Shown one piece after another: positions 1-6,437 of a DNA stretch of 11,236 bases. The notes under the pieces were generated by a model. That model was given only the letters and a program-made list of their open reading frames with translations, made no database searches and had not been told where the DNA came from. A program made the position numbers and the translations under genes. This stretch comes from an uncultured bacterium (GTDB lineage Bacteria; Cyanobacteriota; Vampirovibrionia; Gastranaerophilales; Gastranaerophilaceae), in NCBI GenBank assembly GCA_900314375.1, contig OMVC01000005.1, positions 1 through 11,236 on the forward strand, in the 5' to 3' direction. Within the stretch, counting starts at the first letter, position 1, and each line of letters opens with the position of its first letter.

Positions 1-579
1 CATATTTAAAAGAATATAATAATTAATTATATTATTAATCTTTGGCATACATTTAGCAACTTTGGTATAATACTTACCATAATCTTGTCCTATATTAATT
101 TCTTTATTATATTTCTGTGGATTTTTTATTCCTGATCTTATAAACGGTGAAATTGCCATTAAAATTTCATTTGTATCTAACGATGTAATAGAAATTTTAT
201 TACTAATATTATTTGTATATATCGCTTCGTTATCTACTGATAATATTTTAGTCCGGTTAGCCTTGATTTTATTGGTATGTATCGAAGCGAGATTATAGTT
301 GATTGTTAAAAAACTTTCAATAAATTTTTGAGATGATTTCTGAAAATAATTTTCCAACATGAAATTTAGAAACACTTTTGAGTTGTATCCGATGCCATAG
401 CATATATCAAGTATTTTTATATTATCCTTTGATAAAAGCAAATCAAAGTTAATAGGATATATAAATTTGTCAAAAGCCTCTGATAGCGCCCCTGTTGCGC
501 TATGGTATATATCTTTAACCTCGTTATTATAGAGTCCTACGGACCCATCTGCGGTAATATAAGATTGAAATGTCATCAT
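1..579 (-). CDS. MnmC/MnmD-like tRNA methyltransferase, partial (C-terminus beyond left edge)
   Basis: An open frame runs from ATG at 579 (a second ATG follows directly at 576) to the window edge without a stop, giving 193 codons; a TAA at 589-591 closes the frame upstream. The N-terminus has the family signature of the MnmC methyltransferase domain (MnmD in its stand-alone form): 'TADGSVGLYN', then 'YHSATGALSEA', then the SAM-binding glycine motif 'ILDICYGIGYNSKVF' at about residues 55-69. By family knowledge such enzymes methylate the aminomethyl group of 5-aminomethyl-(2-thio)uridine at the wobble position of some tRNAs, using S-adenosylmethionine. The oxidase half of bifunctional MnmC cannot be judged because the 3' end is missing. 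The glycine loop (DICYGIGYN) departs from the more usual E-x-GFGTGLN form, so substrate identity is less sure than family. No clear Shine-Dalgarno is seen before either ATG. Confidence 0.75.
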   Translation of the reverse strand, partial: MMTFQSYITADGSVGLYNNEVKDIYHSATGALSEAFDKFIYPINFDLLLSKDNIKILDICYGIGYNSKVFLNFMLENYFQKSSQKFIESFLTINYNLASIHTNKIKANRTKILSVDNEAIYTNNISNKISITSLDTNEILMAISPFIRSGIKNPQKYNKEINIGQDYGKYYTKVAKCMPKINNIINYYILLNM

Positions 580-621
580 AGTAATAATTTACAACTTATT
601 GTGCTTACCCGCAAGTAATTT

Positions 622-629
622 ATTATAAT
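622..629. promoter_or_regulatory. Possible -10 hexamers on both strands in the 580-693 intergenic region
   Basis: The stretch holds TATAAT on the plus strand (624-629) and TATAAT on the minus strand (627-622), overlapping as a near-palindrome. The minus-strand copy would start transcripts about 35 nt before the methyltransferase ATG at 579; the plus-strand copy could contribute to the gene at 694. No convincing -35 element is present for either, and the DNA is very AT-rich, so chance is a real alternative. Confidence 0.3.
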
Positions 630-659
630 TAATATTTCTTAATATAAGTTGAATTTTGC

Positions 660-692
660 GCAATTCCCTCCTCTGTATATACTTTATATATA
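660..692 (+). promoter_or_regulatory. Bipartite element copy 1: GCAATT-N13-ATACTTTATATATA
   Basis: GCAATT lies at 660-665 and ATACTTTATATATA at 679-692, separated by exactly 13 nt. The same two blocks with the same spacing occur at 2497-2529 (+) and 8884-8852 (minus). Here the second block ends one base before the ATG at 694, unlike the other copies (36 and 28 nt). If the element is a promoter, either its -10 core is the left part (TATACT, 678-683) and the mRNA is nearly leaderless, or translation starts further in than annotated. Confidence 0.6.
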
Positions 693-693
693 C

Positions 694-1428
694 ATGAGTA
701 TAAATTCAATTAACAATACACAGTTGCAACAAAATCAACACGGTGGCATAAGAACTGCGGCAGCCAATGCAAATAAGACTGCAGAGTCCATTTTTCAGAT
801 TGATGTAAACTCTTTGGATGAAAAGACAAAAGCAATGTGGAACACAAAGTACAAAGATGCCGATGGTGACGGACTTATTTCTGTTGGTGATTTTGATGCG
901 CAGACACTAAATCTTTCAAACGGTTCTAAAACATTTAAAGACTACATCTCAGGTATTCTTGGGCAAGCCTGGAATGTTGCAGGCGGAATAATAAACAATA
1001 TAAAAGCTATGTTTATCAAATCAAATCCTAATTATACAGATAAGGCTGCAATTGCAGAGCAACAACGTTCAGAAAAATTTGCGAGTATAATTAAAGAAAA
1101 AAATCTAAAAGTCGGAGATGAGTTTGTCTTTGAAGGTCGTAAATATAATGTCGGATATAACGGAGCAGTAATTGCAGTTTCTGATAATGCCTCAAAAACA
1201 GAAAATTTGGGAGATGGCGTGACAAGAAATACATCTGTCGATGAGGACATGGCAAATACCGATATTCGTGATAACGGAAAGCTTGTCATCAGACGTACAG
1301 ACTATGACAACGGCGCCGGAGTCATGAAAATGTACAACTCAGACGGGTCACAAACTGAAATAACATATCGTGCGCCAAAAGGCCAAGATGATTTGCCTTC
1401 AGTTTACATAAAAGAACGTAAACAATAA
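694..1428 (+). CDS. Unrecognised 244-aa protein with one EF-hand-like loop
   Basis: I do not recognise the family. The ATG at 694 is chosen over an in-frame TTG at 649 because the 15 extra residues look non-coding and cross the bipartite element. No Shine-Dalgarno precedes either start. There is no signal peptide; the N-terminus is Ser/Asn/Gln-rich ('MSINSINNTQLQQNQ'). Residues 55-66 read DADGDGLISVGD, an EF-hand/dockerin-type calcium loop with Asp at 1, 3, 5 and 12, a backbone ligand at 7 and Ser at 9. Residues 83-106 form a hydrophobic or amphipathic segment (DYISGILGQAWNVAGGII...). The C-terminal part, from about residue 140, alternates short hydrophobic stretches with Gly/Asn/Asp turns, suggesting beta structure. 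Calcium binding is inference from a single loop; EF-hands usually work in pairs and no second loop is evident. thrB follows with its own promoter, so the two need not form an operon. Confidence 0.7.
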   Translation: MSINSINNTQLQQNQHGGIRTAAANANKTAESIFQIDVNSLDEKTKAMWNTKYKDADGDGLISVGDFDAQTLNLSNGSKTFKDYISGILGQAWNVAGGIINNIKAMFIKSNPNYTDKAAIAEQQRSEKFASIIKEKNLKVGDEFVFEGRKYNVGYNGAVIAVSDNASKTENLGDGVTRNTSVDEDMANTDIRDNGKLVIRRTDYDNGAGVMKMYNSDGSQTEITYRAPKGQDDLPSVYIKERKQ

Positions 1429-1440
1429 TCCTTATGTTTT

Positions 1441-1449
1441 TGTTATAAT
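1441..1449 (+). promoter_or_regulatory. thrB promoter, extended -10 (TGTTATAAT)
   Basis: TGTTATAAT is a perfect extended -10 (TGn plus TATAAT at 1444-1449). It predicts a start near 1456 and a leader of about 20 nt that carries the GGAAGG ribosome site (1465-1470) of thrB. No good -35 lies 16-18 nt upstream, as is common for extended -10 promoters. Confidence 0.65.
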
Positions 1450-1475
1450 TGTATTGTAGTAAATGGAAGGATTTT

Positions 1476-2423
1476 ATGAAAGTTAGTGTGAAAGTGCCGG
1501 CAACTACGGCTAATATAGGACCGGGATTTGATTGTTTAGGTATGGCATTACCTATATATAATACAATTACAATAGAAGAAACAGTATTGCCGGGTACAGG
1601 TATAGAAATAAATGTTATTGCTGAAAGTTCAGCTATTGATGAATTATCACTAGAGCATATACCACAAGACGAAAACAGTCTTGTTTATAAAGCTGTTCAA
1701 TTGCTATATAATTCTATTGGTCAAACACCAAGCGAGCTAAAGATTAATATTCGCTCATCAATTCCTGTTGCAAGAGGATTAGGCTCGAGTGCATCGGTAA
1801 TTGTAGGTGCTCTGGTTGCTGCAAACGAATTATTAGGTAATCCTGCGGATGAAGTTGCATTACTGTCTATAGCCTGTGAACTTGAAGGACACCCGGATAA
1901 TATTACTCCTGCAATTGTTGGCGGTTTGGTTTTATCTTCGCTAGAAGAAGACGGCTCTGTTGTTTATCGAAAATTGGATTGGCCGTCAGAATGGATGATT
2001 ACTGTTTGCGTCCCTGATTTTGAATTATCAACAGGTATAGCTCGCTCTGTTTTACCAAAAGAAGTTCCTATGAAAGATGCGGTATTTAATGCTCAAAGGT
2101 TAGGTATGTTTGTACAGGCAGTTAATACAAAAGATAAAGAACTAATGAAATTAGCGCTTCATGACAAATTACATCAACCATATAGGATGAAATTAGTTCA
2201 AGGATTAGATAAAATCATTGATAACCTCAAGCATATTGACAGTGTATTAGGTTGTGTTTTGAGTGGCGCAGGGTCTTCTATTCTCGTTATTTCAGAGAAA
2301 AATGATTTGGACAAAATCAAAAATATTGTAAAAGAAACCTGGGCTGATCAAAATATTAAATGTGATTTACGCACTGTTAGTGTTGAACAAAATGGTGCAA
2401 AAATAATTTCAGATGAAGATTAA
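1476..2423 (+). CDS. thrB: Homoserine kinase
   Basis: ThrB phosphorylates L-homoserine with ATP to O-phospho-L-homoserine, the step before threonine synthase, in the cytoplasm. The 315-aa product has the GHMP-kinase layout: an N-terminal 'VPATTANIGPGFDCLG' block (residues 7-22), the ATP-binding loop PVARGLGSSAS at 97-107, 'EGHPDNITPAIVGG' (137-150), and the C-terminal GHMP motif 'VLSGAGSSILV' (261-271). Length fits the family (about 300 aa). The ATG at 1476 is preceded by GGAAGG at 5 nt spacing; a longer reading from TTG at 1449 would overlap the -10 hexamer and is rejected. The P-loop ends in Ser where many homologues have Ala, a mild change. No other threonine gene is adjacent, so it appears to be transcribed alone from the extended -10 promoter. 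Identification is strong. Confidence 0.95.
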   Translation: MKVSVKVPATTANIGPGFDCLGMALPIYNTITIEETVLPGTGIEINVIAESSAIDELSLEHIPQDENSLVYKAVQLLYNSIGQTPSELKINIRSSIPVARGLGSSASVIVGALVAANELLGNPADEVALLSIACELEGHPDNITPAIVGGLVLSSLEEDGSVVYRKLDWPSEWMITVCVPDFELSTGIARSVLPKEVPMKDAVFNAQRLGMFVQAVNTKDKELMKLALHDKLHQPYRMKLVQGLDKIIDNLKHIDSVLGCVLSGAGSSILVISEKNDLDKIKNIVKETWADQNIKCDLRTVSVEQNGAKIISDED

Positions 2424-2443
2424 TTATATTAAAAATTGTTAAT

Positions 2444-2506
2444 TTGCCTTAAACACTTATTATTATTACCTTTTGACAAAAATTTATTATCGAAAGGCAA
2501 TTTTTT
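2444..2506 (+). terminator. Possible intrinsic terminator after thrB, with a competing hairpin
   Basis: TTGCCTT (2444-2450) can pair with AAGGCAA (2494-2500), directly followed by six T (2501-2506), but the loop is 43 nt. A tighter hairpin, CCTTTTG (2469-2475) with CGAAAGG (2491-2497) and one G-U pair, has a 15-nt loop and shares the 3' arm, so the two exclude each other. Either could terminate thrB transcripts. The GCAATT block of the bipartite element copy 2 overlaps this 3' arm. Confidence 0.45.
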
Positions 2507-2529
2507 GTTACAAAAATACTTTATATATA
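2497..2529 (+). promoter_or_regulatory. Bipartite element copy 2: GCAATT-N13-ATACTTTATATATA
   Basis: GCAATT (2497-2502), 13 nt, ATACTTTATATATA (2516-2529), ending 36 nt before the ATG at 2566. The leader after it carries a normal ribosome site (AGAAAGGTAG). In all three copies the bases after the second block also agree loosely as N-R-T-R-R-G-W4-A-A, with T, G and the final AA invariant. The blocks do not match the usual TTGACA/TATAAT arrangement with 16-18 nt spacing. Confidence 0.65.
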
Positions 2530-2565
2530 AGTAGGTTTTAATATTTGTAGAAAGGTAGAAATTTT

Positions 2566-3573
2566 ATGGTTAATTCAATTTTGGGCATGACGCTAACTCC
2601 AACAAGAAACTCTTATAGAGATTTAAAAGAAATTCAGCAGGCACAACAAAGTGAACATCGCAAGAACAATGCAAAAACAGCCTTTGGGCTGGGTTTAGCC
2701 GTTGGTTTACCTACAGCTGCCGGATATGCCGTATATAAAAATCCTGATAAGGCAGAGGCTCTTTTAACGCAATATGGAAAGAAAGCAGATACAATATTTA
2801 ACAATAAGTTTGTTAATAAAGCTAAAGAAGTAATTAGTAATATAATTAACAAAGGTAAGAATAAAGTAGAAACGGAAAAAGTTACATCTAATGTGACTAA
2901 AAATATAGATAATGTAATTGAATATGCGAAAAATAATGCAAAAGAAATTAAAAATTTTATTAAAAAAGGTGGTATAAATCCTGAAAAGATTGACTACAAT
3001 AAAATAAAGGGTAAAGTTGCCGATTTATTAAGTAATCCTGATAAACTTGTACAAAAAATTAAAGATTTTATTGAAAACTTTAAAATTTCAACAACAACTA
3101 AAAATACAAAATTAAATGATATGCTTAAAAATCCTCATAATGTAATTGATGAAGTTTCAAACAGTGCAAAAAAAGCCGCAGAAAAATTTAAAGATGTTAA
3201 ACAAAAATTAAATGTAAATATTGATGCTAAAACAATACAGAAAAATGGGCTATTATCTAAAATAAAAACTCATGTTGGCGACGCAATTAACAAGTTAAAA
3301 GGTACAAAGGTATATGATGCCGCATCAAAAGCTGTAAAAGACTTTATGTCAAAAACTCCGGCTCAAAAAGGAAAAATAGCATTAGTTGCAGCAGGAGTTG
3401 CCCTAGCAACAGGTGCCATTATTAATATAATCAGAAATCACGATTACAAAGCAGGCAAAATTGATCAAAAATATGAAGATATGAAAAGTAATAATCCGAT
3501 AATTGATGCGAGAACTGGTGTTGTTATCTCAAAAGCAGATTATGAAAAATTAGCAAATACATATCTTAAGTAA
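2566..3573 (+). CDS. Unrecognised 335-aa Lys/Asn-rich helical protein with two hydrophobic segments
   Basis: I do not recognise the family. The ATG at 2566 follows AGAAAGGTAG by a normal gap. There is no signal peptide. Residues 38-58 (KTAFGLGLAVGLPTAAGYAVY) and 271-289 (IALVAAGVALATGAIINII) are small-residue-rich hydrophobic segments that could be membrane helices or hairpin-forming anchors. Between them are about 210 residues dominated by Lys, Asn, Asp and Ile with regular hydrophobic spacing, which should form long amphipathic helices; several stretches repeat the pattern 'NPDK/NPHN-(x)-V/L-(x)-K/E' ('NPDKAEALL' 59-67, 'NPDKLVQKI' 157-165, 'NPHNVIDEV' 189-197). The C-terminal tail ends 'GVVISKADYEKLANTYLK'. 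It is monocistronic between the bipartite element and a strong terminator. A membrane-tethered or membrane-bridging structural protein is possible but this is inference only. Confidence 0.75.
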   Translation: MVNSILGMTLTPTRNSYRDLKEIQQAQQSEHRKNNAKTAFGLGLAVGLPTAAGYAVYKNPDKAEALLTQYGKKADTIFNNKFVNKAKEVISNIINKGKNKVETEKVTSNVTKNIDNVIEYAKNNAKEIKNFIKKGGINPEKIDYNKIKGKVADLLSNPDKLVQKIKDFIENFKISTTTKNTKLNDMLKNPHNVIDEVSNSAKKAAEKFKDVKQKLNVNIDAKTIQKNGLLSKIKTHVGDAINKLKGTKVYDAASKAVKDFMSKTPAQKGKIALVAAGVALATGAIINIIRNHDYKAGKIDQKYEDMKSNNPIIDARTGVVISKADYEKLANTYLK

Positions 3574-3611
3574 TTCATTTGAATATTATAAAAATCCTTA
3601 TGTAACTTAAC

Positions 3612-3657
3612 AAAACCCTAAAACAGAACAATGTAAAAAGTTCGTTTTAGGGTTTTT
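3612..3657. terminator. Strong bidirectional intrinsic terminator
   Basis: AAAACCCTAAAAC (3612-3624) pairs perfectly with GTTTTAGGGTTTT (3644-3656), a 13-bp stem; inside the 19-nt loop GAAC (3626-3629) can pair with GTTC (3640-3643) across a bulged A. A T-run follows on the plus strand (3653-3657), and the mirrored A-run gives a T-run on the minus strand. It lies between convergent genes (ending at 3573 and 3686) and can serve both. Confidence 0.9.
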
Positions 3658-3685
3658 CTTCAATTATAAACGTCATATTTATCAA

Positions 3686-3874
3686 TTAACCAAGGTGTTT
3701 TGTATCATACCCGACTTCATAAGTTACGCTAACTTTTGCTCTATCTCCGGTTACGGAAATTATTGCCCAACGTACAACATTTCCATATTTTTCTTTAAGT
3801 TTTTGTTCTATATCAAGCGGATTTTTCAAACCGCTGTATTTTACATCTATAATTGTTGTTATCAGTTGATTCAT
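3686..3874 (-). CDS. Unrecognised 62-aa protein coupled to glmS
   Basis: I do not recognise the family. The start ATG lies 11 nt after the glmS stop, and the Shine-Dalgarno AGAGGTAA sits in that gap next to the glmS TAG, so translation is probably coupled to glmS. The sequence is compact and mixed: a hydrophobic strand-like start ('LITTIIDVKY'), a charged helix ('NPLDIEQKLKEKYG'), then two strand-like stretches ('VVRWAIISVTG' and 'KVSVTYEVGY'). This would fit a small alpha/beta domain. There are no Cys, no membrane segment and no signal peptide, so it should be cytosolic. A role linked to GlmS or amino-sugar supply is suggested only by position. It precedes the terminator at 3612-3657, which ends the transcript. 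Confidence 0.75.
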   Translation of the reverse strand: MNQLITTIIDVKYSGLKNPLDIEQKLKEKYGNVVRWAIISVTGDRAKVSVTYEVGYDTKHLG

Positions 3875-3885
3875 AAAAATTACCT

Positions 3886-5730
3886 CTATTCTACAGTAAC
3901 AGATTTTGCTAAATTCCTCGGTTGATCAACATCCTTACCCAAAAATTCTGCTATATAATATGCTATCAGCTGCAAAGGAACAATTGCGAGTATTGGGGAT
4001 AACATTTCATCAACATCAGGAACATGTATAATAAAATCAAATAAATTCTCAAGTTTAGAATCATCTGAATTTGTTAAAGCTATCATTTGAGCATTTCTTG
4101 CTCTTGCTTCTTCACTGTTTGAAAGTATTTTCTCATAAACAGAACCTTTCATCAATATTGATAAAACAGGCATTATCTCATCTAACATTGCAATTGGTCC
4201 ATGTTTTAATTCTCCTGCAGGGTAACCTGTCGCATTTATATAACTTATTTCTTTTAATTTTAATGCACCCTCTAACGCTGTCGGATAATTTATTCCTCTT
4301 GCTATATATATAAAATCACGTGTTGAAGAATATTTTCTGGCACATTTTTGTATATGCTCTTTATTGGCTAAAATTTGCTCTATTTTTTGCGGCAAAATAA
4401 GCATTTCGGATTTTAATTTCTTTAAAACATCTGCAGGCGTAGTACCTTTTATTTCCGCCATATATAGCGCCAACAGGTAAAAGGAAGTTAATTGTGCTAT
4501 ATAAGATTTGGTAGCCGCAACAGAAACTTCAATACCTGCATTTACAGATAATAAGCTGTCAGCTTCTCTTGCCATAGCACTATCCGGACGATTCGTAATA
4601 ATCAAAATATGAGAACCTTTTTCTTTTGCTTGTTTAATAGCAGTAAGAGTATCCGCAGTTTCTCCGGATTGTGAAACTCCAATAACAAGTGTTTTTGAAT
4701 CAGTCACGGTTTTTCTGTATATGTATTCACTCGAAGCTTCAACATCAACTGGAATCGAGCATAAATCCTCAATAAGATATTTGCCTATCATAGCAGCGTG
4801 CAATGATGTTCCGCAAGCAATTACCTGTATTCTTGTCAAATCCTTCAGATTTTCTTTAGTCAACTTTACTTCATCAAGCTTAACAGGAGAATCAGAAGTA
4901 TGCAATTTCCCAACCAAGATATTTCTTATAACATCCGGCTGTTCATGAATTTCTTTTAACATATAGTGTTTGTAACCCATTTTGCTTAAAGCAACCGGTT
5001 CCCATGGTAATTGTTCGATTTTTGGCGTTATTTCTGCTCCGTTTTCATCTTGAATTTTTAAAGATTGCGGAGTTAAAGTAGCTATTTGATTATCCGAAAG
5101 ATAAATAGCCTTATTTGTATGTTTTATAAACGCAGGGATATCAGAAGCTGCATAGTACCCGTCTTCACCAATACCTATTATTAATGGGGCATTTCTTTTT
5201 GTTATTACAAGCTTGTCAGGTTCATCATTGTGCATAACTTCAAGTGCATAAGCACCTTCAACTTCTTTTGTAGCAAGCGCTACAGCTTTTGTTAAATCTT
5301 TTGTTTCACCATATTTTAAAGCGATTAAATGAGCAACCGTTTCAGTATCTGTTTGAGAACGAAAGACACACCCTCTTGCCTCTAATTTTGCTTTTAATTG
5401 CACGTAATTTTCAATAATTCCGTTGTGTACAACAACTAAATTCCCGCAATTACAAGTGTGCGGATGCGCATTTACTACGGTAGGCGCACCATGCGTTGCC
5501 CATCTGATATGTCCGATACCTGACGTAGATTTTGATATTTCATAAGCGTGAGGAGTTAATTCTTCTCTTAAGTTTTTTAATTTCCCGACAGCTTTATATA
5601 CGTTAATATTATCTTTGCACTTTACAGCTATACCTGAAGAATCATATCCTCTGTACTCAAGTTGTTCCAAACCGTCTAATAATATATCTAAAACAGGATT
5701 CTTACCGACATATCCGACTATACCACACAT
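3886..5730 (-). CDS. glmS: Glutamine--fructose-6-phosphate aminotransferase (isomerizing)
   Basis: GlmS converts fructose-6-phosphate and glutamine to glucosamine-6-phosphate and glutamate, the first committed step to UDP-GlcNAc for peptidoglycan and lipid A, in the cytosol. The 614-aa product is full length (about 610 in the family). The glutaminase half begins MCGIVGYVG, with Cys2 as nucleophile after Met removal, and has 'EYRGYDSSGIAV' (25-36), 'HIRWATHG' (74-81) and 'HNGIIENY' (102-109). Two SIS sugar-isomerase domains follow, with 'ACGTS' (305-309), 'SQSGETADT' (353-361) and 'GYPAGELKHGPIAM' (502-515). The C-terminus is the typical DQPRNLAKSVTVE, with the ring-opening Lys at 609. GGAGAGA lies before the ATG. 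The 84-nt gap upstream has no clear promoter and no glmS-ribozyme-sized leader, so control is probably protein-level, or by readthrough from the 178-aa gene. Confidence 0.97.
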   Translation of the reverse strand: MCGIVGYVGKNPVLDILLDGLEQLEYRGYDSSGIAVKCKDNINVYKAVGKLKNLREELTPHAYEISKSTSGIGHIRWATHGAPTVVNAHPHTCNCGNLVVVHNGIIENYVQLKAKLEARGCVFRSQTDTETVAHLIALKYGETKDLTKAVALATKEVEGAYALEVMHNDEPDKLVITKRNAPLIIGIGEDGYYAASDIPAFIKHTNKAIYLSDNQIATLTPQSLKIQDENGAEITPKIEQLPWEPVALSKMGYKHYMLKEIHEQPDVIRNILVGKLHTSDSPVKLDEVKLTKENLKDLTRIQVIACGTSLHAAMIGKYLIEDLCSIPVDVEASSEYIYRKTVTDSKTLVIGVSQSGETADTLTAIKQAKEKGSHILIITNRPDSAMAREADSLLSVNAGIEVSVAATKSYIAQLTSFYLLALYMAEIKGTTPADVLKKLKSEMLILPQKIEQILANKEHIQKCARKYSSTRDFIYIARGINYPTALEGALKLKEISYINATGYPAGELKHGPIAMLDEIMPVLSILMKGSVYEKILSNSEEARARNAQMIALTNSDDSKLENLFDFIIHVPDVDEMLSPILAIVPLQLIAYYIAEFLGKDVDQPRNLAKSVTVE

Positions 5731-5814
5731 ATTTATTATCTCTCCATATTTATTGATATATATATGGTATCATCAAAATATTATCTTGGCTCATATATTT
5801 ATATATTTTTTACA

Positions 5815-6351
5815 TTAGTCAAGAATATGCAGTTTAGATGCAGCATACGAAGGAGTGTAAACATTGTGATCTCTCCACCCGTTTGACCCATAAAAGCCCT
5901 GCATATATGATGGACCGTATGTATTTATGTAAGGTGACGGCTCAATTTGTGGCGTATAACCGACAGGATAGCCGATAAAATTATCTTTTATTCTCTGTAA
6001 AATACCTTTTTTAGGCGAACAATACGGGCATTCTTCTTTTGCAAAATACTTGTCTCTGTTATAATCCCTGATTATATTATTCATTCTGTCAGCAATGGCA
6101 GCCATAGCGGAACTTCTTCCGTACAACTTTGTTTCAATTCTTGCGATACGAATTAGAGTTGGATTTTTATCGTAAGTTTTACCAAATAAAAATTTTTCTA
6201 TGTGTGATAAATCGTTGGAATATACGTCAGAATATTGAGAAACGTTAACATTATTAATTTCACTTGGAACATAATTTGCAAATGTTTTTAATTTACAAAT
6301 ATTTAATGAATATATTCCAAAACACAATGCTAAAATAACTAATTTGTGCAT
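5815..6351 (-). CDS. Exported 178-aa protein with LEKxLFG-type motif, function unknown
   Basis: The N-terminus (residues 1-25, MHKLVILALCFGIYSLNICK...) is a probable Sec signal peptide, with a plausible cleavage after 'KTFA'; no proper lipobox is seen. Residues 48-78 carry the pattern 'LSHIEKFLFGKTY' then 'LIRIARIETKLYG', two half-repeats of 'x-IE-x-x-L-(F/Y)G'. From memory this resembles short 'LExxLFGxTY...RLxRLE' units in exported proteins of Melainabacteria and cyanobacteria; I cannot name the domain. A CPYC pair sits at 108-111, and the C-terminal third is rich in Tyr, Pro and Gly ('IGYPVGYTPQIEPSPY'), likely extended. The ATG at 6351 is preceded by GAGGTAA. It is 84 nt upstream of glmS on the same strand and could share its transcript. 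Periplasmic or surface location is inferred. Confidence 0.75.
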   Translation of the reverse strand: MHKLVILALCFGIYSLNICKLKTFANYVPSEINNVNVSQYSDVYSNDLSHIEKFLFGKTYDKNPTLIRIARIETKLYGRSSAMAAIADRMNNIIRDYNRDKYFAKEECPYCSPKKGILQRIKDNFIGYPVGYTPQIEPSPYINTYGPSYMQGFYGSNGWRDHNVYTPSYAASKLHILD

Positions 6352-6419
6352 ATTTTACCTCGCTTAAATATATTTTAAATAATTATTAAAAATTTTAATT
6401 AGCCAAACGTATATAAATG

Positions 6420-6428
6420 TGATATAAT
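6420..6428 (+). promoter_or_regulatory. GH38 gene promoter, extended -10 (TGATATAAT), probably leaderless
   Basis: TGATATAAT is a perfect extended -10 with TATAAT at 6423-6428. Transcription should start near 6435, leaving only 2-4 nt before the ATG at 6438, and there is no Shine-Dalgarno. The message is therefore predicted to be leaderless. The -35 region is poor (TTAGCC at 6399-6404). The 86-nt intergenic region is shared with the divergent gene starting at 6351. Confidence 0.65.
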
Positions 6429-6437
6429 AAAATTGAT

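Noticed and set aside
649..693. TTG start extending the 694 gene by 15 residues
   Set aside because: It has no ribosome site, the extra residues look non-coding, and the stretch is occupied by the bipartite element.
1449..1475. TTG start extending thrB upstream
   Set aside because: The TTG overlaps the TATAAT hexamer, and the ATG at 1476 has a good Shine-Dalgarno and matches the usual ThrB N-terminus.
4071..4313. Open frames on the strand opposite glmS, GH38 and tolC
   Set aside because: They are antisense shadows of strongly supported genes and lack ribosome sites or recognisable domains.
5731..5814. glmS ribozyme or riboswitch before glmS
   Set aside because: The 84-nt AT-rich gap is too short and shows no ribozyme-like core.
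6378..6387. Palindrome AATAATTATT in the divergent intergenic region
   Set aside because: It is made only of A and T in very AT-rich DNA, so chance explains it.
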